64,000 bases of DNA from Curtobacterium citreum. Lineage in GTDB: Bacteria; Actinomycetota; Actinomycetes; Actinomycetales; Microbacteriaceae. The notes below the pieces were generated by a model. The model did not search any database, was not told where the DNA came from, and saw only the letters and a list, made by a program, of their open reading frames with translations. Each line of letters starts with the position of its first letter. The stretch's first letter is position 1. The stretch lies in the NCBI RefSeq assembly GCF_006715175.1, contig NZ_VFMQ01000001.1, positions 1,054,001-1,118,000 on the forward strand, given 5' to 3'. This document shows, piece after piece, positions 51,062 through 60,103 of this stretch. The position numbers and the translations under genes were made by a program.

Positions 51062-51778
51062 GTGGTGTCGTGGTGGAACCGGAAGCGCGCTGCGCAGCTC
51101 GCCGCCGCGTGGCTCGCGTCGCGCAACCCGCGCGGCGCCTCGCCAGTCGAGCGGCTGCAGCTCGACGACGTCAGCCCCGAGCTCGACGTCTTCCTCGGGC
51201 AGGCCGCGTACCTGCAGCTCTCGCTGTACGAGACGATGGGCCGTGCCGGTGCCGCTGCGCCGACGATGTCCGGTCGCCTGGTGACCGGCGTGCTCGCCAC
51301 GGCCGCCCTGGACCGGCACCGTACCCTCGTCGCCGAGATCGAGCGGTCCGGCGGTGACCCGGCTGCCCTGATGGAGCCGCACCGCGCCGCGATCGACCGC
51401 TTCCTGCTCCGCACGAGCGGCGCGGACTGGTACGAGTCGATGCTCACCGGGTACGTGACCGCGGGCATCCTCAACGACCTGTTCAGCAGCCTGCTCCGCT
51501 CCCTGCCCCTGGACGTGCGGCAGCGCCTGCGCTCCGTGTACGACGGGCGTGAGGAGCGCGCGGTCGTCGACGAGCTCGCGGCGCACATCGAGCAGGACCC
51601 GCGCGTCGGCTCGCGGCTCGCGATGTGGGGGCGTCGTCTGGTCGGCGACACGCTGCTCGTGGCTCGGTCGGCACTCGCGTCGCACGCCCGGCAGGACCAG
51701 GCCCGGCTCGAGCCGGTGTGGACCGAGCTCATCGCGGCGCACACACGCCGGATGGACGCGCTCGGGCTGACGGCCTAG
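51062..51778 (+). CDS. Ferritin-like fold protein (MiaE-like)
   Basis: 238 residues, almost all helical. Metal-ligand candidates of a four-helix di-iron bundle are visible: E in LQLSLYETMG, E and H in LDRHRTLVAEIE, E in DWYESMLTGYV and the EExxxDE-type REERAVVDELAAHIE. It resembles the actinobacterial ferritin-like proteins encoded beside rhlE, which are distantly related to the tRNA hydroxylase MiaE. The reaction is unknown. GTG 51062 has TATGCT 6 bases upstream. It is divergent from rhlE. Confidence 0.82.
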   Translation: MVSWWNRKRAAQLAAAWLASRNPRGASPVERLQLDDVSPELDVFLGQAAYLQLSLYETMGRAGAAAPTMSGRLVTGVLATAALDRHRTLVAEIERSGGDPAALMEPHRAAIDRFLLRTSGADWYESMLTGYVTAGILNDLFSSLLRSLPLDVRQRLRSVYDGREERAVVDELAAHIEQDPRVGSRLAMWGRRLVGDTLLVARSALASHARQDQARLEPVWTELIAAHTRRMDALGLTA

Positions 51779-51821
51779 TCGTCGGCCACCGCCGGCCTGG
51801 TCGGCCGCTGCGTCGGCGCGT

Positions 51822-52109
51822 TCAGGCCTTGGCGTGCTCGAAGTACGTGTCGTCGGCTGCGGAGCGGCGCCGGCCGAGCACCCACTCGGCCACGACGGCC
51901 ACGAGCAGCGCACCGACGAGCGCGACGACCCAGATCCAGGTGCCGTCGTAGCGCCAGCCGGCCCAGGTCAGGGCTTCCCAGACGACCGCGGCCACGACGC
52001 CGCCGACGACCGGGCCGAGCAGCACGCCGCGCGTCGACCGCCACGGCACCACGACGTGCGCGACGGCCCCGAGGATGAGGCCGCCGAGCACGGCGAAGAG
52101 CAGCTCCAC
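51822..52109 (-). CDS. Small membrane protein of unknown function
   Basis: 95 residues with three hydrophobic segments (LLFAVLGGLILGAVAHVVV, VLLGPVVGGVVAAVVWEALT and IWVVALVGALLVAVVAEWVL) and a short charged tail. Glycine-rich first helices recall small transglycosylase-associated or GlsB-like membrane proteins, but the match is loose. GTG 52109 lies one base after the DUF3107 stop, so it is the second gene of a two-gene operon. Confidence 0.75.
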   Translation of the reverse strand: MELLFAVLGGLILGAVAHVVVPWRSTRGVLLGPVVGGVVAAVVWEALTWAGWRYDGTWIWVVALVGALLVAVVAEWVLGRRRSAADDTYFEHAKA

Positions 52110-52110
52110 G

Positions 52111-52335
52111 TCAGGCGACGAAGCCGATGCGGCGCGACTCCTCGGCGCCGACCTCGACGTAGGCCAGCGAGGCGACCGGCACGATGAAGCGACGGCCCTT
52201 CTCGTCCTTCAGCGACAGGTGGGTCGACTGCGACTCCAGGGCCTGTGCGACGGCCTGCTCGATCTCCTCGGCGGTCTGGGCGGTCTCGAACGCGATCTCG
52301 CGCGGGCTGTTGATGATGCCGATCTTGATGTCCAC
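52111..52335 (-). CDS. DUF3107 small protein (TB9.4-like)
   Basis: 74 residues (DIKIGIINSPREIAFETAQT to AYVEVGAEESRRIGFVA), matching the short actinobacterial DUF3107 family whose mycobacterial member is TB9.4. It is a strand-rich cytosolic protein of unknown role. GTG 52335 has TACGCT 6 bases upstream. It is divergent from adnA, the same neighbourhood as in mycobacteria. Confidence 0.9.
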   Translation of the reverse strand: MDIKIGIINSPREIAFETAQTAEEIEQAVAQALESQSTHLSLKDEKGRRFIVPVASLAYVEVGAEESRRIGFVA

Positions 52336-52341
52336 GTGCTC

Positions 52342-52347
52342 AGCGTA
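52342..52347 (-). promoter_or_regulatory. Leaderless -10 box of the DUF3107 gene
   Basis: TACGCT on the minus strand, 6 bases before GTG 52335. Confidence 0.55.
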
Positions 52348-52428
52348 CCCATGCGTCCCCCGGCCGGATCGACCGTTCGCCGCGGGCGCACGCGTTGGCG
52401 CGGGACCGTGGCTGTCGGCCGTGCTCGG

Positions 52429-52434
52429 TAGCGT
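52429..52434 (+). promoter_or_regulatory. Leaderless -10 box of the adnAB operon
   Basis: TAGCGT, 6 bases before GTG 52441. Confidence 0.6.
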
Positions 52435-52440
52435 GTGGCC

Positions 52441-55400
52441 GTGCCCCGGACCCTGCTGACGACCACGCCCGACGACACCGACGTCGTCCGGCCGCTCGGG
52501 GCGGACCCGGCGCAGGACGCCGTCCTCGCGCTGCCGGACGGGGCCCACGCCGCGGTCCTCGGTGCGCCGGGGACCGGGAAGACCACGACGCTCGCCCGAC
52601 TCGTCGCCCGGCGCATGAACCGGTCGGACGCGGTCTCGTCGGACGGCCACGCCACGGTCGTCGCACTGACGTCGGCGCGCACCGCCGCCACGGCCCTGCG
52701 GGACCGACTGGCCGCCACGGTCGACCGGGTGGTCCCCGGTGCCCTCGCGCGCACGGTGAACTCGCTCGCCTTCCAGGTCGTCGCGCACGCGGCCGCCGCC
52801 CAGGGTCAGGACGCGCCGACGCTCCTGACCGGTGGCGAGCAGGACCGGATCATCGGTGACCTGCTCGCCGGGCACGACGCTGACGGCACCGGGCCCGCGT
52901 GGCCGGAGCCGATCACCGCGGTCGTCCGCGAGCGCGCCGGGTTCCGGACGGCGCTCCGGGACGTCATGATGCGTGCGGTGGCGGCCGGCATCGAGCCCGA
53001 GGACATGCGGGAGCTCGGGGACGAGGCAGGACGACCCGAGTGGCGTGCGGTCGGGGACTTCGTCGACGAGTACCGCGCGGCGCTCACCGCGTTCCGCTCG
53101 ACCTCGCTCGACGCGGCGGAGCTCGTCGCGTACGCCACCGCCGCGGTGCTCCGCGGGCAGGTCCCACCGAGCGTCGCGGCACTGCGGCTCGTGGTGGTGG
53201 ACGACACCCAGGAGCTGGTCGAGGGCGAGGTCGCACTGCTCGGCGCGCTCGCCCGGTCCGGCACGCAGGTCGTCGCGTTCGGCGACCCGGACATCGCGTC
53301 CTCGGCGTTCCGCGGAGCCGAACCGGACGTGCTCGGTCGGCTCGCGGTGCGCCTCGGTGTGCCGCGGGTCGAGGAGATCGTCCTCGGGACCGTGCACCGG
53401 CACCCGGCTCCGATCCGCGAGCTCGTCGGCGCCGTGACGGGCCGCATCGGCGCCGCGGCGGCCGGTCGCCAGCGGACGGCCGCCGCGTCGACCACCGACG
53501 CCCGCTCCGACGCGGTGCTGCACCTCGAGGCGGGCAGCCGGTCGGCGCTCGTCGTCGCCGTGGCCCGACGCCTCCGTGAACACCGCCTGCTCGACGGGGT
53601 GCCGTGGCACCGGATGGCCGTCGTCACCCGCAGCGGTGCGGCGATCCCCGAGCTCGTCCGTGCGCTCTCCGTCGCCGAGGTCCCCGCCACCGCCGGTGCC
53701 GCTCCGGTCCGACCCCGCGACGACTCCGCCGCACGTGCGCTCCTCGACGCTGCCGCGGTGTCGCTCGACGTCCTGCCGCTCGACGCCGACCTGGCCACCG
53801 CGTTCGCCACGGGACCGCTCGGCGGACTCGACACCCTCGCGATGCGCCGACTCCGACTCGCCCTGCGCCGCGAGGAACTCGCCGGTGGCGGGACCCGGAC
53901 GGCGGACGAGCTCCTCGTCGAGGCGCTCGGGGCGCCGGAACGGCTCGCGACCGTCGACGCCGGGTTCGCCCGTCGCGCCACCCGTCTGGCCCGCAGCCTG
54001 GTGCAGGCGCGTGCCGACGCGGACGGCGGGGCGAGCATCGAGGAGATCCTCTGGGGACTGTGGGAGCGCAGCGGGCTGGCCGGGGTCTGGGGAGGACAGT
54101 CGGCGGCGGGCGGTGTCGGTGCGGCCGAGGCCGACCGGCACCTGGATGCCGTGGTCGGGCTCTTCACCGCCGCGAAACGCTTCGTCGAGCGGACGCCGGA
54201 CGCTCCGGCACGCGTCTTCGTCGACGACCTGCTCGGGGCGGACCTGCCCGAGGACTCGATCGGACCCGACCGGACCGCTGGGCGGGTCCGCGTGCTGACC
54301 CCGTCCGCGACGATCGGGCTCGAGTGCGACGTCGTGGTGGTCCTCGGGCTGCAGGACGGCGTCTGGCCGAACACCCGCGTCCGGGGCAGCCTGCTCGACC
54401 CGGACGGGCTCGTGCGCGCCGCGAACGGGATCGCGCACGGTCCCGTCGACGACCGTGCCGCCGTGGTCGCCGACGAGCTGCGGCTCTTCGCCCGTGCGGT
54501 GTCCCGCGCCACCACCCAGGTCGTCGTCGGCACGGTCGCGAACGACGACGAGGCGCCGTCGCCCTTCGTCCGGCTCGTCCCGGTGCCGCCCGACCGCCAG
54601 CCCGCCGCGCACCCGCTCTCGCTCCGCGGGCTCGCCGGGTCGCTGCGGCGCCGGGTCGTGACGACCGGCGATCCCGAAGCGGCGTCGGCCCTCGCCCGGC
54701 TCGCCGAGGCCGAGGTGCCGGGCGCCTCGCCGGACGACTGGTACGGACTCGCCGAGCCCACGACCGACGACCCCCTCGTCGACCTCGACGCCCCGCCGGC
54801 ACCCCTGCACGAGGGCGGCGAGCCGGTCGCACCGGCGGTCTCCGTGTCGCCGTCGCGGATCGGCACGTTCGAGGAGTGCCCGGTGCACTGGTTCGTGCAG
54901 ACCTTCGGCGGTGGCGCTCCGAGTCCGGCGATGGGCATCGGCACGATCGTGCACGAGACGATGGAGCACGCGACCGACGTCGACGTCGAGTCCCTGTGGG
55001 CACGGGTCGAGGCGCGGTGGGGCGAGCTGACCTTCGAGTCGCCGTGGGTCGCCGACCGCGAGCGGGCCCGGACCCGTCGGATGATCGAGGGCCTCAGCGA
55101 CTACCTCCGGACCTTCGCCGGGGCGGGGCGTCGACTGCTCGGCGCGGAGACGTCCTTCGCGCTCGAGACCGGCCCGGCGCGGCTGCGGGGGAGCATCGAC
55201 CGGATCGAGGTCGACCCGGACGGGCGCGTCAGCGTCGTGGACCTGAAGACCGGCCGCTCGATGCCGAGCGAGAAGAACGACATGCCCGCGCACCCGCAGC
55301 TCGGCGCGTACCAGCTCGCGGTCGAGGACGGTGCGGTCGAGGGTGTCCCGGCCGGGTCCTCGATGGCCGATGCACGGCTCGTGTTCGTGCAGAACCCGCG

Positions 55401-55596
55401 GAGCGGCTCGGCCTACTCGGAGCGCACGCAGCACGCGTTCGACGACGAGGCGCGTGCGGCGTACCGGGAGCGGCTGCACGAGGTCGCCCGGGGCATGGCC
55501 GGCCGGACGTTCTTGGCGCGCGTCGACGACCACTGCGCCAAGGCCCGGACCGGGGTCGAGTGCCGGATCCACGTGGTGGGGGAGGTCACCTGGTGA
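52441..55596 (+). CDS. adnA: AdnA-type helicase-nuclease subunit
   Basis: 1051 residues. A UvrD-like motor has Walker A GAPGTGKTT at 41-49 and a degenerate Walker B, VVVDDTQEL near 252 (DDTQ instead of DEYQ). A RecB-like nuclease domain occupies about 800-1051 with SVSPSRIGTFEECPVHW and the catalytic VVDLKTGRS near 930. With AdnB it forms the actinobacterial motor-nuclease that resects double-strand breaks. The weak Walker B and the order before the larger subunit fit AdnA. GTG 52441 has TAGCGT 6 bases upstream. The stop overlaps the adnB start (GTGA). Confidence 0.9.
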   Translation: MPRTLLTTTPDDTDVVRPLGADPAQDAVLALPDGAHAAVLGAPGTGKTTTLARLVARRMNRSDAVSSDGHATVVALTSARTAATALRDRLAATVDRVVPGALARTVNSLAFQVVAHAAAAQGQDAPTLLTGGEQDRIIGDLLAGHDADGTGPAWPEPITAVVRERAGFRTALRDVMMRAVAAGIEPEDMRELGDEAGRPEWRAVGDFVDEYRAALTAFRSTSLDAAELVAYATAAVLRGQVPPSVAALRLVVVDDTQELVEGEVALLGALARSGTQVVAFGDPDIASSAFRGAEPDVLGRLAVRLGVPRVEEIVLGTVHRHPAPIRELVGAVTGRIGAAAAGRQRTAAASTTDARSDAVLHLEAGSRSALVVAVARRLREHRLLDGVPWHRMAVVTRSGAAIPELVRALSVAEVPATAGAAPVRPRDDSAARALLDAAAVSLDVLPLDADLATAFATGPLGGLDTLAMRRLRLALRREELAGGGTRTADELLVEALGAPERLATVDAGFARRATRLARSLVQARADADGGASIEEILWGLWERSGLAGVWGGQSAAGGVGAAEADRHLDAVVGLFTAAKRFVERTPDAPARVFVDDLLGADLPEDSIGPDRTAGRVRVLTPSATIGLECDVVVVLGLQDGVWPNTRVRGSLLDPDGLVRAANGIAHGPVDDRAAVVADELRLFARAVSRATTQVVVGTVANDDEAPSPFVRLVPVPPDRQPAAHPLSLRGLAGSLRRRVVTTGDPEAASALARLAEAEVPGASPDDWYGLAEPTTDDPLVDLDAPPAPLHEGGEPVAPAVSVSPSRIGTFEECPVHWFVQTFGGGAPSPAMGIGTIVHETMEHATDVDVESLWARVEARWGELTFESPWVADRERARTRRMIEGLSDYLRTFAGAGRRLLGAETSFALETGPARLRGSIDRIEVDPDGRVSVVDLKTGRSMPSEKNDMPAHPQLGAYQLAVEDGAVEGVPAGSSMADARLVFVQNPRSGSAYSERTQHAFDDEARAAYRERLHEVARGMAGRTFLARVDDHCAKARTGVECRIHVVGEVTW

Positions 55597-58500
55597 CGAC
55601 GGACACGAGCGGGACGACGGACACGAGCGGCGCTGGGGCGCGTCCCACCGTCGACGCGCCCCTGACGCCCCAGCGCGACGCGGACGCCGTCGCCGACGCC
55701 CTCGGACGCCCCCGTCCGACCGCCCAGCAGCGCGCCGTCATCGAGTCCCCGCTCGCACCGGCGCTCGTCGTGGCCGGTGCCGGCAGCGGCAAGACCGAGA
55801 CGATGGCGTCGCGCGTCGTGTGGCTCCTCGCGAACGGGTACGTCCGACCGGGCGAGATCCTCGGACTGACCTTCACCCGCAAGGCCGCCGGCGAGCTCTC
55901 GGTCCGGATCAACGACCGGATCCGTGCGCTCGAGGACATCGGACTGCTGGACGCCGGCGACGCGTTCGAGGCGCCGACCGTGTCGACCTACAACGCCTTC
56001 GCCAACGCGGTGTTCCGCGAGAACGCCCTGCTCGTGGGGCGGGACGGCGAGTCACAGGTGCTCACGGAGCCGTCCGCCTGGCAGCTCGCGCGCCGGGTCG
56101 TCGTGGCCGCCCGGGACGACCGGCTGGCCGGGCTCGACCGCGACGTCGACACCGTCACGGCCGCCGTCGTCGCCCTCGCCGGTGCCGTGTCCGAGCACCT
56201 GGTCGACCCGGACCGGCTCCGTCGCTTCGCCGTCGACTTCGGCGCCCTGCTCGAGCTGCCGGGCAACAACCGCGGCAACCCGTACAAGGCGGTCACCGAC
56301 GCGGTGCGCGCCGTCGGGGCCCTCGAGCCGCTCGTCGAGCTCGTCGAGGAGTTCCGGCGGCAGAAGGTCGACCGCGGCTTCGTCGAGTTCTCCGACCAGA
56401 TCGCGCTCGCCCTCGCGGCCGCCGAGTCCGCCCCCCGCGTGGTCGAGGACCTGCGCACCCGGTTCCGCGTCGTCCTGCTCGACGAGTACCAGGACACCTC
56501 GGTGGTGCAGACGCGCTTCCTCGCCCGGCTGTTCCGGGGCCACCCGGTGATGGCGGTCGGCGACCCGCACCAGTCGATCTACGGCTTCCGCGGTGCGAGC
56601 GCGGCGAACCTCGCGCGCTTCCCGCGGGACTTCGGCGACGGTGACACCGTCCCCGTCACGTTCGCGCTGTCGACGAGCTGGCGGAACCCGGTGGACGTGC
56701 TGGCCGGGGCGAACGCCGTCGTCGGGCCGCTGTCCGACGCGTCCGAGGTCGCCGTCGAGCGCCTCGCCCCGCGACCCGGTGCGGACGCGGGCACCGTCGA
56801 CGTGGCCTTCCCGGAGACCCTGCCGGAGGAAGCCGACGCCGTCGCCCGGTGGTTCGCCGCACGCCGCGCGGCCGACCCCGCCGGCTCGATGGCGCTCCTC
56901 CTGCGCTCACGGAAGGACCTGTCCGCGTTCACCGGCGCCCTGGCCGACCACCGCGTCCCGTTCCACGTGCTCGGCACCGGCGGACTCCTCCAGCGGCCGG
57001 AGATCGTCGACCTGGTCGCCTGCCTGCGGGTGCTGCACGACCCGGCCGCCGGGAACGACCTCATCCGCCTGCTCGTCGGTGCCCGGTGGCGTGTCGGTGC
57101 CGCGGACGTCAAGGAGCTGCACGGTCTCGCGCGCTGGCTGTTCAGCCGCGACCACACCCACCAGCGACTCGACGACGACGTGACGGCGGCCTTCCGGGCG
57201 TCGGTCGCGGTCGGCGAGCACGGGTCGATCGTCGACGCCCTGGACTTCGTCGCCACCGCCCCGGACGAGCACGGCGCGCTCGCCGCGATCAGTCCGGCGG
57301 GCCGGGCCCGGATGCGCGCGCTCGGGCAGCAGCTCGCCGCACTGCGCGCCCGGGCCGCAGGCGACCTGGTCGACTTCGTCACGCTCGTCGTGCAGGAGAT
57401 GCAGCTCGACGTCGAGGTCGCGGCGCACGAGCAGGGGAGCGGCGCGTTCCTGGACGCCTTCGTCGACGAGCTCGCCGGCTTCGTGACGACCGACGACCGC
57501 GCCGACCTCGGGGCGTTCCTCGGGTGGATCGACGCGGCCGCGCGGCGCGACGACATGGGGCCGCGGTCCGAGGAGCCCGAGGCCGGCACGGTCCAGATCC
57601 TGACGATCCACGGCTCGAAGGGCCTGGAGTGGGACGCGGTCGCCGTGCCCCGGCTCGTCGAGGGCGCGCTGCCGGCCCGGCCGCAGGAGGGATCATCCGG
57701 CTGGCTCGGCTTCGGACGCCTGCCGTACGAGTTCCGCGGCGACGCCGAGGAACTCCCGCGGCTCGACTGGCGGGGACGCGCGTCCCAGAAGGAGGTCGTC
57801 GACGCGATCGACGCCTACCGCGAGCAGGTCGCTGCACGCAACGAGGACGAGGAGCGCCGGCTCACCTACGTCGCACTCACGCGGGCTCGGCACGACCTGC
57901 TCGTGTCGGGCTCGTTCTGGGCCGGCGGTGTCCGGCCGACGGAGCCGAGTCGGTACCTGCGCGACCTGGTCGAGGCCGGGGTCGTCGACGCCGACGCGGT
58001 CCCGGACGGCACGGTGCACGATGAGGACCCGCTCGGTACCGACGGCGCGGTCCAGTCCTGGCCGCACGCCCCGTTCGGTTCCCGGGGGACGCGGGTCCTC
58101 GCTGCGGCCGAACGGGTCCGGAACGCCAACCCGGGAGCGGCCGGCCGCTTCGCCGCGGACATCGACCTGCTGCTGGCCGAACGCCAGGCCCAGCGGTCCG
58201 CCCGGCACACGGTCGCGATCCCGCACCGCGTGCCGGCCTCGGGCTTCAAGGACTACCTCGCGCAGCCGGACCGCGTCGCGGAGCGGCTGCGACGACCGAT
58301 GCCGGAGCGGCCCTACCGGGCGACCCGCCTGGGGACGCTCTTCCACCAGTGGGTGGAGCAGCGCGTGGCCCGCGGCGGATCGCTCGAGACGCTCGACGCC
58401 TGGGACGGCGAGCTCGACCTCGATCCCGACGAGCTCGGAGCGGCCGACGCGGACGCGGCGGTGACCGACGACGACGCCCGCCGACTCGCCACGTTCCAGG

Positions 58501-58856
58501 AGACGTTCTCCCGGTCCCGCTGGGCGGACCGCGTGCCCGTCGAGGTCGAGCGCGAGATCCACATCCCGTTCCTCGGGCACAGCGTCGTCTGCAAGCTCGA
58601 CGCGGTGTTCGAGATCGACGGGCGCGCCGAGGTCGTCGACTGGAAGACGGGGAAGGCGCCGTCCGGCGCCGACGACCTCGCGGCACGGCAGCTGCAGCTC
58701 GCGCTCTACCGTGTCGCCTACGCCGAGTTCACGGGGCGGCCGGTCGACGAGGTCGACGCGGTCTTCTACTTCGTCGCGGACGACCTCGAGGTGCGGCCGA
58801 CCGACCTGCTGGACCGGGACGGGCTCGAGCGCGCCTGGCGCGCGGCGCTCGGCTGA
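55593..58856 (+). CDS. adnB: AdnB-type helicase-nuclease subunit
   Basis: 1087 residues. It is a complete superfamily 1A motor: VVAGAGSGKTETM near 60, LTFTRKAAGELSVR, VLLDEYQDTSVVQ near 295, VGDPHQSIYGFRGA, TIHGSKGLEWD near 670 and YVALTRARHDL near 757. A C-terminal PD-(D/E)XK nuclease follows with EVVDWKTGKAPSG near 1013. It is the leading motor of the AdnAB complex in mycobacteria. The first 12 residues are a TTDTSG duplication from an 18-base DNA repeat. It ends beside a palindromic repeat. Confidence 0.93.
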   Translation: MTTDTSGTTDTSGAGARPTVDAPLTPQRDADAVADALGRPRPTAQQRAVIESPLAPALVVAGAGSGKTETMASRVVWLLANGYVRPGEILGLTFTRKAAGELSVRINDRIRALEDIGLLDAGDAFEAPTVSTYNAFANAVFRENALLVGRDGESQVLTEPSAWQLARRVVVAARDDRLAGLDRDVDTVTAAVVALAGAVSEHLVDPDRLRRFAVDFGALLELPGNNRGNPYKAVTDAVRAVGALEPLVELVEEFRRQKVDRGFVEFSDQIALALAAAESAPRVVEDLRTRFRVVLLDEYQDTSVVQTRFLARLFRGHPVMAVGDPHQSIYGFRGASAANLARFPRDFGDGDTVPVTFALSTSWRNPVDVLAGANAVVGPLSDASEVAVERLAPRPGADAGTVDVAFPETLPEEADAVARWFAARRAADPAGSMALLLRSRKDLSAFTGALADHRVPFHVLGTGGLLQRPEIVDLVACLRVLHDPAAGNDLIRLLVGARWRVGAADVKELHGLARWLFSRDHTHQRLDDDVTAAFRASVAVGEHGSIVDALDFVATAPDEHGALAAISPAGRARMRALGQQLAALRARAAGDLVDFVTLVVQEMQLDVEVAAHEQGSGAFLDAFVDELAGFVTTDDRADLGAFLGWIDAAARRDDMGPRSEEPEAGTVQILTIHGSKGLEWDAVAVPRLVEGALPARPQEGSSGWLGFGRLPYEFRGDAEELPRLDWRGRASQKEVVDAIDAYREQVAARNEDEERRLTYVALTRARHDLLVSGSFWAGGVRPTEPSRYLRDLVEAGVVDADAVPDGTVHDEDPLGTDGAVQSWPHAPFGSRGTRVLAAAERVRNANPGAAGRFAADIDLLLAERQAQRSARHTVAIPHRVPASGFKDYLAQPDRVAERLRRPMPERPYRATRLGTLFHQWVEQRVARGGSLETLDAWDGELDLDPDELGAADADAAVTDDDARRLATFQETFSRSRWADRVPVEVEREIHIPFLGHSVVCKLDAVFEIDGRAEVVDWKTGKAPSGADDLAARQLQLALYRVAYAEFTGRPVDEVDAVFYFVADDLEVRPTDLLDRDGLERAWRAALG

Positions 58857-58870
58857 TCCGGGCGCGACCC

Positions 58871-58924
58871 GCTGACGGACTGGAGGATCGTGGCGGCGCC
58901 GCCCCGCGCCTCCAGTCCGTCAGC
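58871..58924. terminator. Copy of the palindromic repeat after adnB
   Basis: GCTGACGGACTGGAGG (58871-58886) and CCTCCAGTCCGTCAGC (58909-58924) pair perfectly over 16 bases; the inner part adds GGCGGCGCC. It lies between converging adnB and the kinase-like gene. Confidence 0.7.
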
Positions 58925-58990
58925 CGGTCGGGCCGTCAGCCGGTCTGTCCGTCAGATGGCCTGTCCGTCAGGCGGTCGGTCGCGTCAGCC
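58917..58990. repeat. 16-base tandem repeat running into a stop codon
   Basis: Four 16-base units start at 58917, 58933, 58949 and 58965 (consensus CCGTCAGCCGGTCGGT). A fifth partial unit, CGCGTCAGCC at 58981, contains the stop of the minus-strand gene. The first unit begins inside the right arm of the palindrome. Confidence 0.9.
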
Positions 58991-59983
58991 GTGTCGGCGC
59001 TCGGTGGAGGAGAGCAGCTGCTCGACCTCGCCGATCTCCATCGTGTCCGGCGAGACCGACTGGAGCGGTGCCGCGCTCGGCGTCTGCACCGCGTCGACCA
59101 GGCGGTGCATCATCGCTACCGCGTCGTCGACGACCTCGGTGCTCTTCGCCTGGACCCCGTGCAGCAGCCACTGCGCCGTCTCGAGCTCGTGGTACACCCG
59201 AGCGCGCTGCGCGAGCTGGCGGTCCCGACCGCCACCCGCTGCCTGGTAGGCGGCGAGCACGGTGTCGAACGCGTCCGCCCGTCCGGCGAGCACCCACGCG
59301 AGGTCCTTCGCCGGGTCGCCGAGCCGGAGCTCGCCCCAGTCGAGCATGCCCGTGACGGTGTCGCCGTCGACGAGCAGGACACCGGTGCCGAGGGCGCCGT
59401 GCACCACGGTCGGCGTGAACTGCCACAGCTGCTGGTCGCGGGCCGCGCCCTCCCAACGCTCCTTGAGCGCCGCCGGGACGAGCTTGGTCGCGACCGCGCG
59501 GTCCATCACGGAGACGGCCGAGCGCAGGACTTCGAACGGGGTGAGCGACGGCAGACCCGCGTCGGTGACGAAGCTCGTGGGCAGCAGGTGCACCGCGGCG
59601 ACGGCGCGACCGACCGACGCGGCGAGCTCCGGGCGTTGGCCGAGGTCACGGAGCGCGGGGTGGGTCCCGGGCACGTACGACGTGACGATCGCGCGGGTCG
59701 AGCCGATCGGAGCCTGGCCGCGGTACTCGGCGACGGCGAAGGGCAGTCGCGTCCGGATGCCGGCGCTGAGCGCGCGGATCGCGACGAGGTCGGCGGACTG
59801 ACGCGCTTCGGCCCGCTGGTTGCGCGGACGCCGGATCGCGGACAGGGTGCCGTCCGCCTCGCGCAGCACGGCGGACTCGAAGTCACCGGACGCGGCGGAA
59901 CCGAGCGGACGTGTGCCCGTCACGAGCAGGCCGGACACGGCCGTCGTCGCCAACGCGGCTAGAGTGAACTGGGATCCCGCCAT
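58985..59983 (-). CDS. Aminoglycoside phosphotransferase-like protein lacking catalytic residues
   Basis: 332 residues with a protein-kinase/APH fold. A nucleotide-lobe strand pattern (AVLREADGTLSAIRRPRNQR) and a hinge (TSYVPGTHPALRDL) precede the C-lobe. Where the family has HGDxxxxN, this protein has VVHGALGTGVLL: alanine replaces the catalytic aspartate and the asparagine is gone. The metal-binding aspartate (MLDWGELRLGDPAKDLAWVL) is kept. It may be a pseudokinase or use another residue. ATG 59983 has TACCCT 7 bases upstream. It lies between adnB and nudC. Confidence 0.82.
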   Translation of the reverse strand: MAGSQFTLAALATTAVSGLLVTGTRPLGSAASGDFESAVLREADGTLSAIRRPRNQRAEARQSADLVAIRALSAGIRTRLPFAVAEYRGQAPIGSTRAIVTSYVPGTHPALRDLGQRPELAASVGRAVAAVHLLPTSFVTDAGLPSLTPFEVLRSAVSVMDRAVATKLVPAALKERWEGAARDQQLWQFTPTVVHGALGTGVLLVDGDTVTGMLDWGELRLGDPAKDLAWVLAGRADAFDTVLAAYQAAGGGRDRQLAQRARVYHELETAQWLLHGVQAKSTEVVDDAVAMMHRLVDAVQTPSAAPLQSVSPDTMEIGEVEQLLSSTERRHG

Positions 59984-59990
59984 GCCCCTC

Positions 59991-59996
59991 AGGGTA
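59991..59996 (-). promoter_or_regulatory. Leaderless -10 box of the kinase-like gene
   Basis: TACCCT on the minus strand, 7 bases before ATG 59983. Confidence 0.5.
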
Positions 59997-60103
59997 GGTC
60001 CGCGGTCGACGTGCGAGCGTGCGCCACGCTGGCCTGTGGAACCCCGGGGACGCTCCACAGGCTCCCGCCGAGAAGACCACGCCGACCCGAGGAGCCCTCC
60101 GCC

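Noticed and set aside
52111-55572. Minus-strand frame of over 1100 codons
   Set aside because: Only its last 74 codons (DUF3107) are real; the rest is antisense to adnA.
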